A stretch of DNA of 12,425 nucleotides. Origin: an uncultured Bacilli bacterium (GTDB lineage Bacteria > Bacillota_I > Bacilli_A > RF39 > UBA660). This document shows positions 1-6,603 of the stretch, piece after piece. Made by a program: the position numbers and the translations under genes. The DNA is taken from contig CANPXI010000020.1 in the NCBI GenBank assembly GCA_947585885.1, forward strand, positions 1 through 12,425. Direction: 5' to 3'. The notes beneath the pieces are model-generated. The model was not told the origin of the DNA. It searched no databases and saw nothing but the letters and a program-made list of their open reading frames with translations. The stretch's first letter is position 1. Each line of letters begins with the position of its first letter.

Positions 1-28
1 TTTATTATAATATAATTTATTACATAAC

Positions 29-61
29 TAAATTCTCTTATTTTTCAAAAACGAGAATTTA
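29..61. repeat. 9-bp inverted repeat upstream of the first promoter
   Basis: TAAATTCTC (29-37) and GAGAATTTA (53-61) are perfect reverse complements separated by 15 bases. The loop holds a further T-run/A-run (41-44 with 48-51) that could lengthen the stem. It lies about 50 bases upstream of the -35 box of the first promoter. It could be an operator, or the stem of a terminator for a gene ending before the window. The bases after it are not a clean T-tract, so the terminator reading is weak. Confidence 0.4.
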
Positions 62-112
62 ACTCTTTATTCTACTATTTACAAAAAAATTACATCTGTT
101 TTTTAATATTAC

Positions 113-141
113 TTGATAAATATTTATGTTTAAAGTATAAT
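113..141 (+). promoter_or_regulatory. Sigma-A-type promoter for the pilin-like/CpaE genes
   Basis: TTGATA (113-118), a 17-base spacer, then TATAAT (136-141). The -10 box matches consensus fully and the -35 box matches at five of six positions. Transcription would start near 148, giving a leader of about 34 bases ending in the AGAGGAGG ribosome binding site (165-172), nine bases before the ATG at 182. It is the first promoter before the first gene and probably drives 182-1953 and beyond. Confidence 0.7.
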
Positions 142-181
142 AATAATTGTAATAATAATAGTATAGAGGAGGTATGCTTAA

Positions 182-460
182 ATGAAAGAAGCTACAGGTG
201 AATTAAATATGACTGTTATCACAGTTATCGCTATTGCTGCAGTTGCTGCATTATTCTACGCATTTGTTTGGCCAATGATTCAAAGGACTATAGTTCAACA
301 AACTTGTAATGCTTATGGACCTGGCTATACTGCACAAGAAGTAGAAGCTGGAGAAAGTGATGCTTGTCAAACTTCAAGTGATAAGACAAGTTGCTGGATT
401 TGTAAATGTGATAAAGCTAAAGGATGTACTGGTGAAGATATAAACGCTGATAGAAAGTAG
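182..460 (+). CDS. Small cysteine-rich pilin-like membrane protein
   Basis: A 92-residue protein with a short charged start (M-K-E-A-T-G), one hydrophobic helix at about residues 10-33, and a small hydrophilic C-terminal part with six cysteines (42, 62, 71, 74, 76, 82), including CxxC and CxC spacings. The architecture is that of a Flp or type IV pilin-like subunit: short basic leader ending in Gly, Glu at the next position, then a long helix. The G6/E7 pair could be a prepilin-peptidase site, but this is inference. The start at 182 is favoured over M10 (209) by the AGAGGAGG site. The next gene follows after 13 bases and has a very similar N-terminus. I do not recognise a specific family. It could also be an unprocessed small membrane component of the secretion apparatus. 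Confidence 0.75.
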   Translation: MKEATGELNMTVITVIAIAAVAALFYAFVWPMIQRTIVQQTCNAYGPGYTAQEVEAGESDACQTSSDKTSCWICKCDKAKGCTGEDINADRK

Positions 461-473
461 GAGTTAATAGATT

Positions 474-950
474 ATGAGAGAAGCGATAGGTGGAACATGG
501 CTACTTGGGTTTGTCGTGTTGTTTATAGTGCTTTTTTCTGCTTATTTAGCAGTCTCTATTAATTATACTAAAGCCTTTAAAGTTAAAAACCAAATTATTA
601 ATATTATAGAAGAAAATGAAGGTTTTACTAAGAGTGTCGGAGATGTTGCGAGTAAGTCTACAGATCAATTAAGAGATAGCACTAAAACTGAAGATAAAAT
701 TTATTATTATTTAAAAGATATAGGTTATGCTACTACTAAAATAGATGAAGACCAATGCCCACAAGGTGATTTGTTTGCAGGAGGTTATTGTGTTCGTAGA
801 GTTTGTACATCACAAGGTGCTTATTATAAAGTAACGGCATTTATTAAAATAGAACTTCCACTAATATGGAGGACATTTGTTATTCCAGTTAATGGTGAAA
901 CTAAGGTTTTATATCATACTACTGATGATATAAATTGTATGAGCGAATAG
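474..950 (+). CDS. Pilin-like/TadE-like membrane protein
   Basis: A 158-residue protein starting M-R-E-A-I-G-G, followed by one hydrophobic helix (about residues 9-29), then an N-Y-T-K-A-F-K-V-K-N segment that looks like the amphipathic continuation of a pilin helix, and an exported domain with four cysteines (95, 106, 111, 155). The start shares the M-[K/R]-E-A-[T/I]-G pattern with the protein at 182, which suggests common processing or targeting. Single-helix, pilin-like proteins of this shape next to a CpaE homologue recall TadE/TadF pseudopilins, but I see no diagnostic TadE residue pattern. The ribosome binding site is TAGGAG (458-463). It lies in one operon with its neighbours: 13 bases after the previous gene and 10 before the next. 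Confidence 0.75.
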   Translation: MREAIGGTWLLGFVVLFIVLFSAYLAVSINYTKAFKVKNQIINIIEENEGFTKSVGDVASKSTDQLRDSTKTEDKIYYYLKDIGYATTKIDEDQCPQGDLFAGGYCVRRVCTSQGAYYKVTAFIKIELPLIWRTFVIPVNGETKVLYHTTDDINCMSE

Positions 951-960
951 GGAGGTTTTT

Positions 961-1953
961 ATGTACGTAATTATTGCAAATAAATATAAAGAAATGCTTA
1001 ATAGTTTGGATATTGAAGTTATTAAAGATTTAACTGGAGTATATGATGTTGATGATATTATAAATGAGTTTACTAACTTTTATTATGATAGAATGATATT
1101 AGATGTTACTGCTCTTAAAGATTATAATAATATTGATACTTTACAAAAATTAAGTATTAATTTAGATATGAGTAAAGTTATATTACTTTTAGATGATAGT
1201 GATGAAAGTTCTAGTGGGGCGTATTTATCAAAGTTAATTTCTATGGGTATTTATAATTTTACTAGAAATTTAGAGGGAGTAAGATATTTACTTCAAAATC
1301 CTAATAGTTATAGAGATGTTGCACATATTCATAATGTAAATGAAAGTAGTCCTAATTATGTTGAAACTATAACTTCAAATAATACAAGAATTATAGGTGT
1401 TAAGAATTTAACTGATGGAGCAGGCGCTACTACACTTGTGTATATGATGAAAAAACATTTAGAAGTTAATTATAGTGTATGTGCAATAGAAGTGGATAAG
1501 AGAGATTTTGTTTATTTTGATGATTCTGATATGGTATCAACTACTTCTATGGATTTAGCTAAAGAACTTATGAAGAATAGGGATGTAAATGTTATATTAA
1601 TTGATTTAAATGAATATACAGATACTGATATTTGTAATGATGTAATTTATTTAATTGAGCCATCTATATTAAAATTAAATAAATTATTAAAAAGAGATAG
1701 AAGAGTATTTGAAAAATATCAAGATGATAAAATTGTATTAAATCAAAGTAGTGTTCAAGATTCAGATTTAAATATTTTTGAATATGAGGCTAAGGCTAAA
1801 GTATTTTATAATATACCATCACTTGATGATAGGAACAATACTAGTAAGGAAATTAATGGTCTTTTATCAAAACTTGGATTTGCTAAACAAAGTTCTGGTA
1901 TAGAGGAAGATGATGGTTCTAAGAATAAATTATTGGGTATGTTTAAATTTTAA
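961..1953 (+). CDS. CpaE/TadZ-like protein with degenerate P-loop
   Basis: A 330-residue protein. Residues 1 to about 130 have the alternating hydrophobic strands of a receiver-like domain (for example KVILLLDDSD), and from about 142 there is a MinD/ParA-type fold. The expected deviant Walker A (KGGxGKTT) reads T-D-G-A-G-A-T-T at residues 151-158, so both signature lysines are missing. A Walker B-like strand ends in D215 (VILIDLNE). CpaE/TadZ proteins have this receiver plus ParA-like layout, often with an atypical Walker A, and place the Tad pilus machinery at a cell site. The role here is inferred to be assembly-site positioning of the neighbouring pilin-like products. Binding of ATP is doubtful. 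GGGAGG lies just upstream of the ATG. The TAA stop at 1951-1953 is followed by a new promoter. Confidence 0.7.
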   Translation: MYVIIANKYKEMLNSLDIEVIKDLTGVYDVDDIINEFTNFYYDRMILDVTALKDYNNIDTLQKLSINLDMSKVILLLDDSDESSSGAYLSKLISMGIYNFTRNLEGVRYLLQNPNSYRDVAHIHNVNESSPNYVETITSNNTRIIGVKNLTDGAGATTLVYMMKKHLEVNYSVCAIEVDKRDFVYFDDSDMVSTTSMDLAKELMKNRDVNVILIDLNEYTDTDICNDVIYLIEPSILKLNKLLKRDRRVFEKYQDDKIVLNQSSVQDSDLNIFEYEAKAKVFYNIPSLDDRNNTSKEINGLLSKLGFAKQSSGIEEDDGSKNKLLGMFKF

Positions 1954-1974
1954 TGTAAAGTTTGCACATTTAAT

Positions 1975-2003
1975 TTGACATTATTTAGTAAATATATTAG
2001 AAT
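1975..2003 (+). promoter_or_regulatory. Promoter directly before the VirB2-like gene
   Basis: TTGACA (1975-1980) is a perfect -35 box, followed by a 17-base spacer and TAGAAT (1998-2003), which matches the -10 consensus at five of six positions. Transcription would start near 2010, about 20 bases before the ATG at 2029. It would let the VirB2-like subunit be made in excess of the operon upstream, as expected for a major pilus subunit. The same TTG looks like a possible start codon in frame, but is better explained as the -35 box. Confidence 0.7.
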
Positions 2004-2028
2004 TAAGTTAAGGAAGAAGGAGAATAGT

Positions 2029-2403
2029 ATGAATTTAATTTATTTTATGAGCCTTGATTTATGTTCTCAAACAATGGCACCTATTTGGACAATATTTGGT
2101 TATATAATTTTGGCTATACAAATTGTTGTACCACTTTTACTTATAATTTCAGGTATGATAACAATGGCTAAGGCTGTAATGGAAAAGGATGAAAAGAAGA
2201 TAAAAGAAGCACAAAGTCTTTTAATTAAAAAAATTATTGCTGCAGTATTAGCATTTATGGTTATAGCTATAACTAAAATTGTTGTTAATTTAGTTGCTAA
2301 TGATTATTGGGAAAATTGTGCTTATTGTGCATTACATCCAACAGGTAAAAATGAAAAAGTAACTTGTGGATTTAATCCAGATATTGTTGTTGTTGATGAA
2401 TAA
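2029..2403 (+). CDS. VirB2/TrbC-like two-helix pilin subunit
   Basis: A 124-residue protein with two hydrophobic helices (about 22-42 and 69-90) joined by a short K/E-rich cytoplasmic loop (A-K-A-V-M-E-K-D-E-K-K), the topology of VirB2/TrbC-type conjugative pilins in Gram-positive systems. A C-terminal tail carries C97, C100 and C113, with a fourth cysteine at C12. The start at 2029 is chosen because GAAGGAG (2016-2022) stands six bases before it. A TTG 54 bases upstream is part of a -35 box and has no ribosome binding site. The helical hairpin resembles the C-terminal end of the exported protein at 3283. It has its own promoter and terminator, consistent with a separately regulated, abundant subunit. 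The assignment rests on topology and context rather than a strict motif. Confidence 0.7.
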   Translation: MNLIYFMSLDLCSQTMAPIWTIFGYIILAIQIVVPLLLIISGMITMAKAVMEKDEKKIKEAQSLLIKKIIAAVLAFMVIAITKIVVNLVANDYWENCAYCALHPTGKNEKVTCGFNPDIVVVDE

Positions 2404-2416
2404 AACTAAATGTATT

Positions 2417-2450
2417 AAGTTCTAGAAATAGAACTTTTTATTTTGTTTTA
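2417..2450 (+). terminator. Intrinsic terminator after the VirB2-like gene
   Basis: AAGTTCTA (2417-2424), loop GAAA, then TAGAACTT (2429-2436) form a perfect 8-bp stem, followed by a T-rich tract TTTATTTTGTTTT. It begins 13 bases after the stop of the VirB2-like gene, separating that unit from the YwaF-like gene. Read-through is possible because the stem is AT-rich. Confidence 0.8.
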
Positions 2451-2451
2451 A

Positions 2452-2478
2452 TTGACTAGTTTTTAATTAGATTATAAA
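2452..2478 (+). promoter_or_regulatory. Possible promoter of the YwaF-like gene
   Basis: TTGACT (2452-2457) and TATAAA (2473-2478) are separated by 15 bases, shorter than ideal. They lie directly after the terminator. The predicted transcription start (about 2485-2487) coincides with the ATG at 2487, which would give a leaderless message. Confidence 0.45.
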
Positions 2479-2486
2479 ATTATGCT

Positions 2487-3227
2487 ATGAGTATAATGAG
2501 TATTAAAAATTTTTTATTAGGTAGCAGTAGTTATCAAAGATTTAGTTATTTTTGTTTACCACATATTATCTATTTAATTATTACTATAGTTTTAGTAGTA
2601 TTAATTTTGATATTTAAAGATAAGCTTAGAAATTTAAGTAATAAGACTAAAAATATTATTAGAATAGTAGGGTTTTGTATTATTTTAAGCTTTCATTTAA
2701 TTTATAGAATTAGTTATTTATATTATGGTACTTTTGCTTTTAGTAAACATTTAGATTTATATTTTTGTTATATTATAATGTATGGTATTTTATTTTCAGT
2801 TATATTTAAGAAAAGGAATGTTTTTAAATTATTTTTTCCTTTAGTTTTTACTGGACCACTTATGACATGTATTTTTCCTAGTATTAATTATTTATATACT
2901 TTTGGCTTTTTTCATTGTTTTATTACTCATAATTTTTTGATTATATATAGTACTTTGATATTTATAATTTATGATTTTAAGTTAGAGAAAAAAGATTATG
3001 TTTTATCTTTTTTAGTTAGTAATTTTGTAATGATTATAGTATTTTTAATTAATTATATTTTTGGTTTTAGTTATAATGAACTCGATAGTTTACTTAAAAT
3101 TGATTTTTATTTAATGTATGTTTATGATAAATTTTATTATAATTATGTTTATTTAATTTATGAAATTATTTTAATATTTGGAATTTTTGTTAGTTTTGTG
3201 TATAATAAATTAGCTAATTATTATTGA
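2487..3227 (+). CDS. YwaF/TMEM164-like integral membrane protein
   Basis: A 246-residue, very hydrophobic protein (about six helices) rich in Phe, Tyr and Ile. It shows features of the YwaF family (TIGR02206, related to eukaryotic TMEM164): H70 in S-F-H-L-I-Y-R, an H-x5-C motif (H88...C94 in KHLDLYFCYI), a Gly-Pro segment near 123, and a late H-C-F-I-T-H (143-148). In TMEM164 the corresponding Cys and His are reported to support an acyltransferase activity on lipids; whether that holds here is unknown. No Shine-Dalgarno precedes the ATG at 2487 or the next one at 2496, so the exact start is uncertain. The gene is visibly more AT-rich than its neighbours (one 60-base line, 2761-2820, has 10 G/C). 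It stands between two secretion gene runs with its own promoter and may be a passenger or a lipid-modifying helper. Confidence 0.6.
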   Translation: MSIMSIKNFLLGSSSYQRFSYFCLPHIIYLIITIVLVVLILIFKDKLRNLSNKTKNIIRIVGFCIILSFHLIYRISYLYYGTFAFSKHLDLYFCYIIMYGILFSVIFKKRNVFKLFFPLVFTGPLMTCIFPSINYLYTFGFFHCFITHNFLIIYSTLIFIIYDFKLEKKDYVLSFLVSNFVMIIVFLINYIFGFSYNELDSLLKIDFYLMYVYDKFYYNYVYLIYEIILIFGIFVSFVYNKLANYY

Positions 3228-3252
3228 TTTATCCTTGAATTTAATTTATAAT
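3224..3252 (+). promoter_or_regulatory. Promoter of the secretion-core operon
   Basis: TTGATT (3224-3229, overlapping the stop codon of the YwaF-like gene), a 17-base spacer and a perfect TATAAT (3247-3252). Transcription would start near 3259, 24 bases ahead of the ATG at 3283. In such AT-rich DNA TATAAT occurs by chance, so the spacing and location carry the case. Confidence 0.5.
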
Positions 3253-3282
3253 TTTATTAGTGTAAAGAAGTGGGAGAAAAAT

Positions 3283-4539
3283 ATGAAAAATAGGTTTATA
3301 TATATATTTACATTTTTATTATTTTTTATGATATGTTCTGTTAATGTAAATGCATCAACTTTAGAATTTACTTGTGGTTATGAATGGGTATTGTTTCCTG
3401 CGACTAGTGGAAAAGGTGGAGACCAAGACGCTATTTATTATGATTTAGAGGTAAGATTATATGATGATGAAACAGTTAAGTTTTTTGTTGATAATAAAGA
3501 ATTAGAAAATAATTGGTATTTGCGAGACGTTAAAGATGGTGATTTTGGAAATTATATTGTTCATTATAATGCAAAAGAATTTATAGAAAATGCTAAAAAA
3601 GACGGAAATATAACTTGTCCAGCTATTACTACTCAATTAATGGATGGTACTTTTACAATTCTTTTTGGAGAGGGATATCAAAATGATTCAATTACTTTTT
3701 TTGCTGGTAAAGTAAAGAGTGGATACCCTAAGATTAATTCTTCTCTTTCTAGTGATAAACAACAAGAATTACAAGATAAGGTTATAGAGGAAATATTACC
3801 TGGGTGTGATTTTAGTTATAATAAAAATAAATTAAAAGATATAGATAAAGATTTAAATTTTCATTTTTTTAAGAAGAGTGACGGTAAATATTATATAAGA
3901 ATGAATTTTGATAGATCTAACTCATCAGAGATAGAGTACACTGATGAAAACGGTGCTTATATTAGTGTAGGTGGGTATAACTTTGAATTTCATAAAGGAG
4001 AGTTAAGTTCTTTCTTTCCGACAAACTCAAATCAAGATGAAAATCCATTTATTTGTATTAAAAATGAAGATATTAGTATTACATTAACTTATAATGATGG
4101 TAATATTAAGAATGTTTTAATAACTACAGATAAAGATTATGCGAAAGATAATTCTTATTATGGGGATGTTTCAAATTTAAATAATGGAACAACTAGTGAA
4201 TTTTATGAAAATGAGTATAATTTTGAAGAAAAGGTTTCATCAGTGACTGGTATTTGTACTGATTATTTAGGTTCTGTTGATGACTCAGAATATAATCTTG
4301 CTAAGTTATTAAATACTGTTTATATGTTTATTAAGATATTTTCTATTGTGTTACTAATATTATTTAGTTTGATAGATTTTGCTAAGAGTGTTGCACAAAG
4401 TAAAGATGATTTAATGAAATCTGTTGTAAAGTTTGGTAAAAGATTAGTTATTTTATTAATTATATTACTTCTTCCAACATTTATTGATATGTTAGGAAAT
4501 TTATTTGGAATAACAGATATATTATGTGGTATTAAGTAA
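3283..4539 (+). CDS. Exported cysteine-containing protein with C-terminal VirB2-like hairpin
   Basis: A 418-residue protein. Residues 1-24 form a signal peptide (K-N-R, hydrophobic core, V-N-A before S25). Residues 25 to about 335 form an exported domain of unknown family with cysteines at 31, 112, 175, 258 and 325. From about 339 the chain has two hydrophobic helices joined by a D/K loop (A-K-S-V-A-Q-S-K-D-D), closely resembling the helical hairpin of the VirB2-like protein at 2029. It may therefore be a large, surface-exposed variant pilin or tip subunit, or a channel component. The start at 3283 is chosen because GGGAG (3272-3276) stands six bases upstream. An in-frame TTG at 3235 lacks a ribosome binding site and would spoil the signal peptide. 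The next gene begins 21 bases later and encodes the VirB6-like channel. Confidence 0.7.
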   Translation: MKNRFIYIFTFLLFFMICSVNVNASTLEFTCGYEWVLFPATSGKGGDQDAIYYDLEVRLYDDETVKFFVDNKELENNWYLRDVKDGDFGNYIVHYNAKEFIENAKKDGNITCPAITTQLMDGTFTILFGEGYQNDSITFFAGKVKSGYPKINSSLSSDKQQELQDKVIEEILPGCDFSYNKNKLKDIDKDLNFHFFKKSDGKYYIRMNFDRSNSSEIEYTDENGAYISVGGYNFEFHKGELSSFFPTNSNQDENPFICIKNEDISITLTYNDGNIKNVLITTDKDYAKDNSYYGDVSNLNNGTTSEFYENEYNFEEKVSSVTGICTDYLGSVDDSEYNLAKLLNTVYMFIKIFSIVLLILFSLIDFAKSVAQSKDDLMKSVVKFGKRLVILLIILLLPTFIDMLGNLFGITDILCGIK

Positions 4540-4560
4540 AATAAAAGAAAGGATTTAAAT

Positions 4561-6585
4561 ATGATTGGAATTATAAAAAGCACAATGAGTTTTGGAATGT
4601 TTGCTATACCTATTTTATCTCAAATATGTATGTTTGTTGATGGAATCATTTATAAAGTTGCAGATTTAGCATTGCAAGCATTTTTTGATATGGCTAAGGT
4701 TTCTTCTAACGTATCAGCTTATAGTGCAGAAATAAATTATATAATTAATAGGGTTATGGTTTTAGCAGGTGTTTATGCTTTATTTAGGGTTGCTGTTATG
4801 CTTATTAATTATTTAGTAGATCCTGATAAAATTAGTGAATTTACTAAAAATGGAGCTTCTTTTATTAAAAATATCGTTATTGCTGTTATTATGATTATAC
4901 TTTCACCAATTATATTTAATGTATTAGGGGATTTTCAAGGTTTAGTTATTTCTCAAAGAGTTATTCCTAAAATTATATATGGAGTACAATCAACTGACGC
5001 TGATTTTGATGATTATTTGACTGTAGAAGATCCAGTGGAAGCAAAGAAATTTGTTAATAATGCGTTTTTAATGTTTTTCTTACCAAATGCTGATTGTTCT
5101 AATTCATCTAATGCCTATTATTGTGAAGACTATAATAAAGTTGCAGTTGGTTATCAAGAAGATGGAGTTACAAAAGTAGAGGGTATATCTTATTTACTTG
5201 GATATGCATCTAGTAGTGATTTTGACTATACTCCTTTTGTAAGTGGTATATTTGGTATGTTTTTATGTTATTATTTCATTGTATTTACGTTAGAACTTGC
5301 AGTAAGGATTATTAAGTTAGTTATTTTACAAATTATTTCTCCAATTCCTATTATAATGTCTATTGATCCATCTCAAAAGAATAGGTTATCTTCATTTTGG
5401 AAATTATATGCTGGAATTTATATGCAAATATTTTTTAGAATACTTACTTTGTATTTAGCATTTGTTGTTTTATCACTACTTCTTAAAAATGGTTTACCTG
5501 TTACAACGGGATCACTTATGGCACTTCCTTTATTAGTTCGTGTTCTTCTTTATGTTGGTGTTTTCCAAGCAGCAAAGGAGATACCTAAGTTATTAGAAGA
5601 TGCTATTGGAGTTAAGCTTGGTAATCCACCTGGTGGAAAGTCATTCTTAAGTGTACTTGGCGGTATTGTAGGAGGTAGTGCAGGTCTTGTTGGAGGTACT
5701 GTTGCAGGTGCTGTTTCTGGAGGACTTGGTGGAGCAGTTGTTGGTGGTTTTTCTGGTATGAAAAATGGTGCGATTGGATTTGCTACTTCTAAAAATATTG
5801 CCGGTGGTATAGGAAAGACAGTTGGAAGTATTAAGGGTAGTTATGCAACTGGTGCTAAAGTTGCTGGTGCTGGAGGACTTGGTATGTTTATGGCTGGAGG
5901 AGTAGAAAACTTCTTTGGCGGAAAAGGGAGAGATGCTTCAACTGTTTCAAAATTTGATAAAGATATTGCTGATGTGGATAAAAGAATTGAAGGAGTTAGA
6001 AAACAAATTGATGTTTCTAATCAAGCAACTGGTTTAAGAAATAATTTAAATCAAGTATTAAATAGTAAGTTTGAAACAAGATATGGCTCTTTAGCTGATA
6101 GATTTAAAAATGATGAAAAATTAAATCAATTAAAAAGTGGTAATTATCAACAATTAGTTGGTCCTAACGGACAACCAATAGGAAAAAATCAGGCACAACT
6201 TATTAAAGATCGTCAAGATCAAATAGAAAGAGAATATAATCAATCTAGAGCTGAATTCTTTAATTCTGAATTATCTTTAGCAAGATCTACTGATCCAAGT
6301 ATTAATTCAAAAGCTGATGAAAGTGTAATTGAAGCATTAAAAGATTATAATGATTTTGTTGATAGTCATAATTTGGGTGAGGATAGAAAGATTAAAAGTT
6401 ATGAAGACTTTAGTACTCTTGATTTTAAATCAAAAGATGAAATAAGAAAATATAATGCAAATATTCAAAGTGAAGAAGCTACTAAAAAATCTATCGAGCA
6501 AGAGAAAAAAGATTTTCAAAGTAGTAATGGCTATGTAAGAAGAAATAAAAGGGATGAAAAACCAAATCCTAAACCTAGGAATTAG
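4561..6585 (+). CDS. VirB6/TrbL-like conjugal-transfer channel protein
   Basis: A 674-residue polytopic membrane protein. Hydrophobic segments lie at about 8-46, 62-87, 101-130, 223-265, 280-310 and 318-350. The loop between the third and fourth carries a cysteine pair (C179, C188), likely outside. Residues 354-460 are Gly/Ala-rich (V-G-G-S-A-G-L-V-G-G type), followed by a charged segment predicted as coiled coil (about 459-505) and a hydrophilic tail ending in N-P-K-P-R-N. Helices followed by a Gly-rich stretch and a long soluble tail are typical of VirB6/TrbL proteins of Gram-positive type IV secretion. It would form part of the membrane channel. Its place directly before the PrgI/VirB3- and VirB4-like genes supports this. 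The start has AAAGGA upstream. An 'hydrophobic hairpin' at 62-130 recalls the VirB2-like proteins nearby. Confidence 0.8.
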   Translation: MIGIIKSTMSFGMFAIPILSQICMFVDGIIYKVADLALQAFFDMAKVSSNVSAYSAEINYIINRVMVLAGVYALFRVAVMLINYLVDPDKISEFTKNGASFIKNIVIAVIMIILSPIIFNVLGDFQGLVISQRVIPKIIYGVQSTDADFDDYLTVEDPVEAKKFVNNAFLMFFLPNADCSNSSNAYYCEDYNKVAVGYQEDGVTKVEGISYLLGYASSSDFDYTPFVSGIFGMFLCYYFIVFTLELAVRIIKLVILQIISPIPIIMSIDPSQKNRLSSFWKLYAGIYMQIFFRILTLYLAFVVLSLLLKNGLPVTTGSLMALPLLVRVLLYVGVFQAAKEIPKLLEDAIGVKLGNPPGGKSFLSVLGGIVGGSAGLVGGTVAGAVSGGLGGAVVGGFSGMKNGAIGFATSKNIAGGIGKTVGSIKGSYATGAKVAGAGGLGMFMAGGVENFFGGKGRDASTVSKFDKDIADVDKRIEGVRKQIDVSNQATGLRNNLNQVLNSKFETRYGSLADRFKNDEKLNQLKSGNYQQLVGPNGQPIGKNQAQLIKDRQDQIEREYNQSRAEFFNSELSLARSTDPSINSKADESVIEALKDYNDFVDSHNLGEDRKIKSYEDFSTLDFKSKDEIRKYNANIQSEEATKKSIEQEKKDFQSSNGYVRRNKRDEKPNPKPRN

Positions 6586-6603
6586 TAAAAGGAGGAAAAA
6601 AGA

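Noticed and set aside
139..160. Run of TAA/AAT triplets as a functional repeat
   Set aside because: Low-complexity AT-rich leader sequence just after the -10 box; no regular longer unit.
1952..1970. Hairpin AATGT...ACATT after the CpaE-like gene as a terminator
   Set aside because: Only five pairs, AT-rich, and no T-tract directly after it. The -35 box follows.
1975..2028. Upstream TTG start for the VirB2-like gene
   Set aside because: The TTG is part of a perfect -35 box, has no ribosome binding site and adds a basic stretch. ATG 2029 has GAAGGAG at good distance.
3225..3227. Mycoplasma-type code with TGA as tryptophan
   Set aside because: Long genes contain no in-frame TGA, tryptophan is TGG throughout, and TGA ends two genes at sensible places.
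3235..3282. Upstream TTG start for the 418-residue exported protein
   Set aside because: No ribosome binding site, and it would put 16 residues before a good signal peptide that begins at 3283.
4320..4583. Open frame on the minus strand
   Set aside because: Lies antisense to the end of the exported VirB2-like fusion gene, without ribosome binding site or recognisable product. The sense frames have clear protein features.
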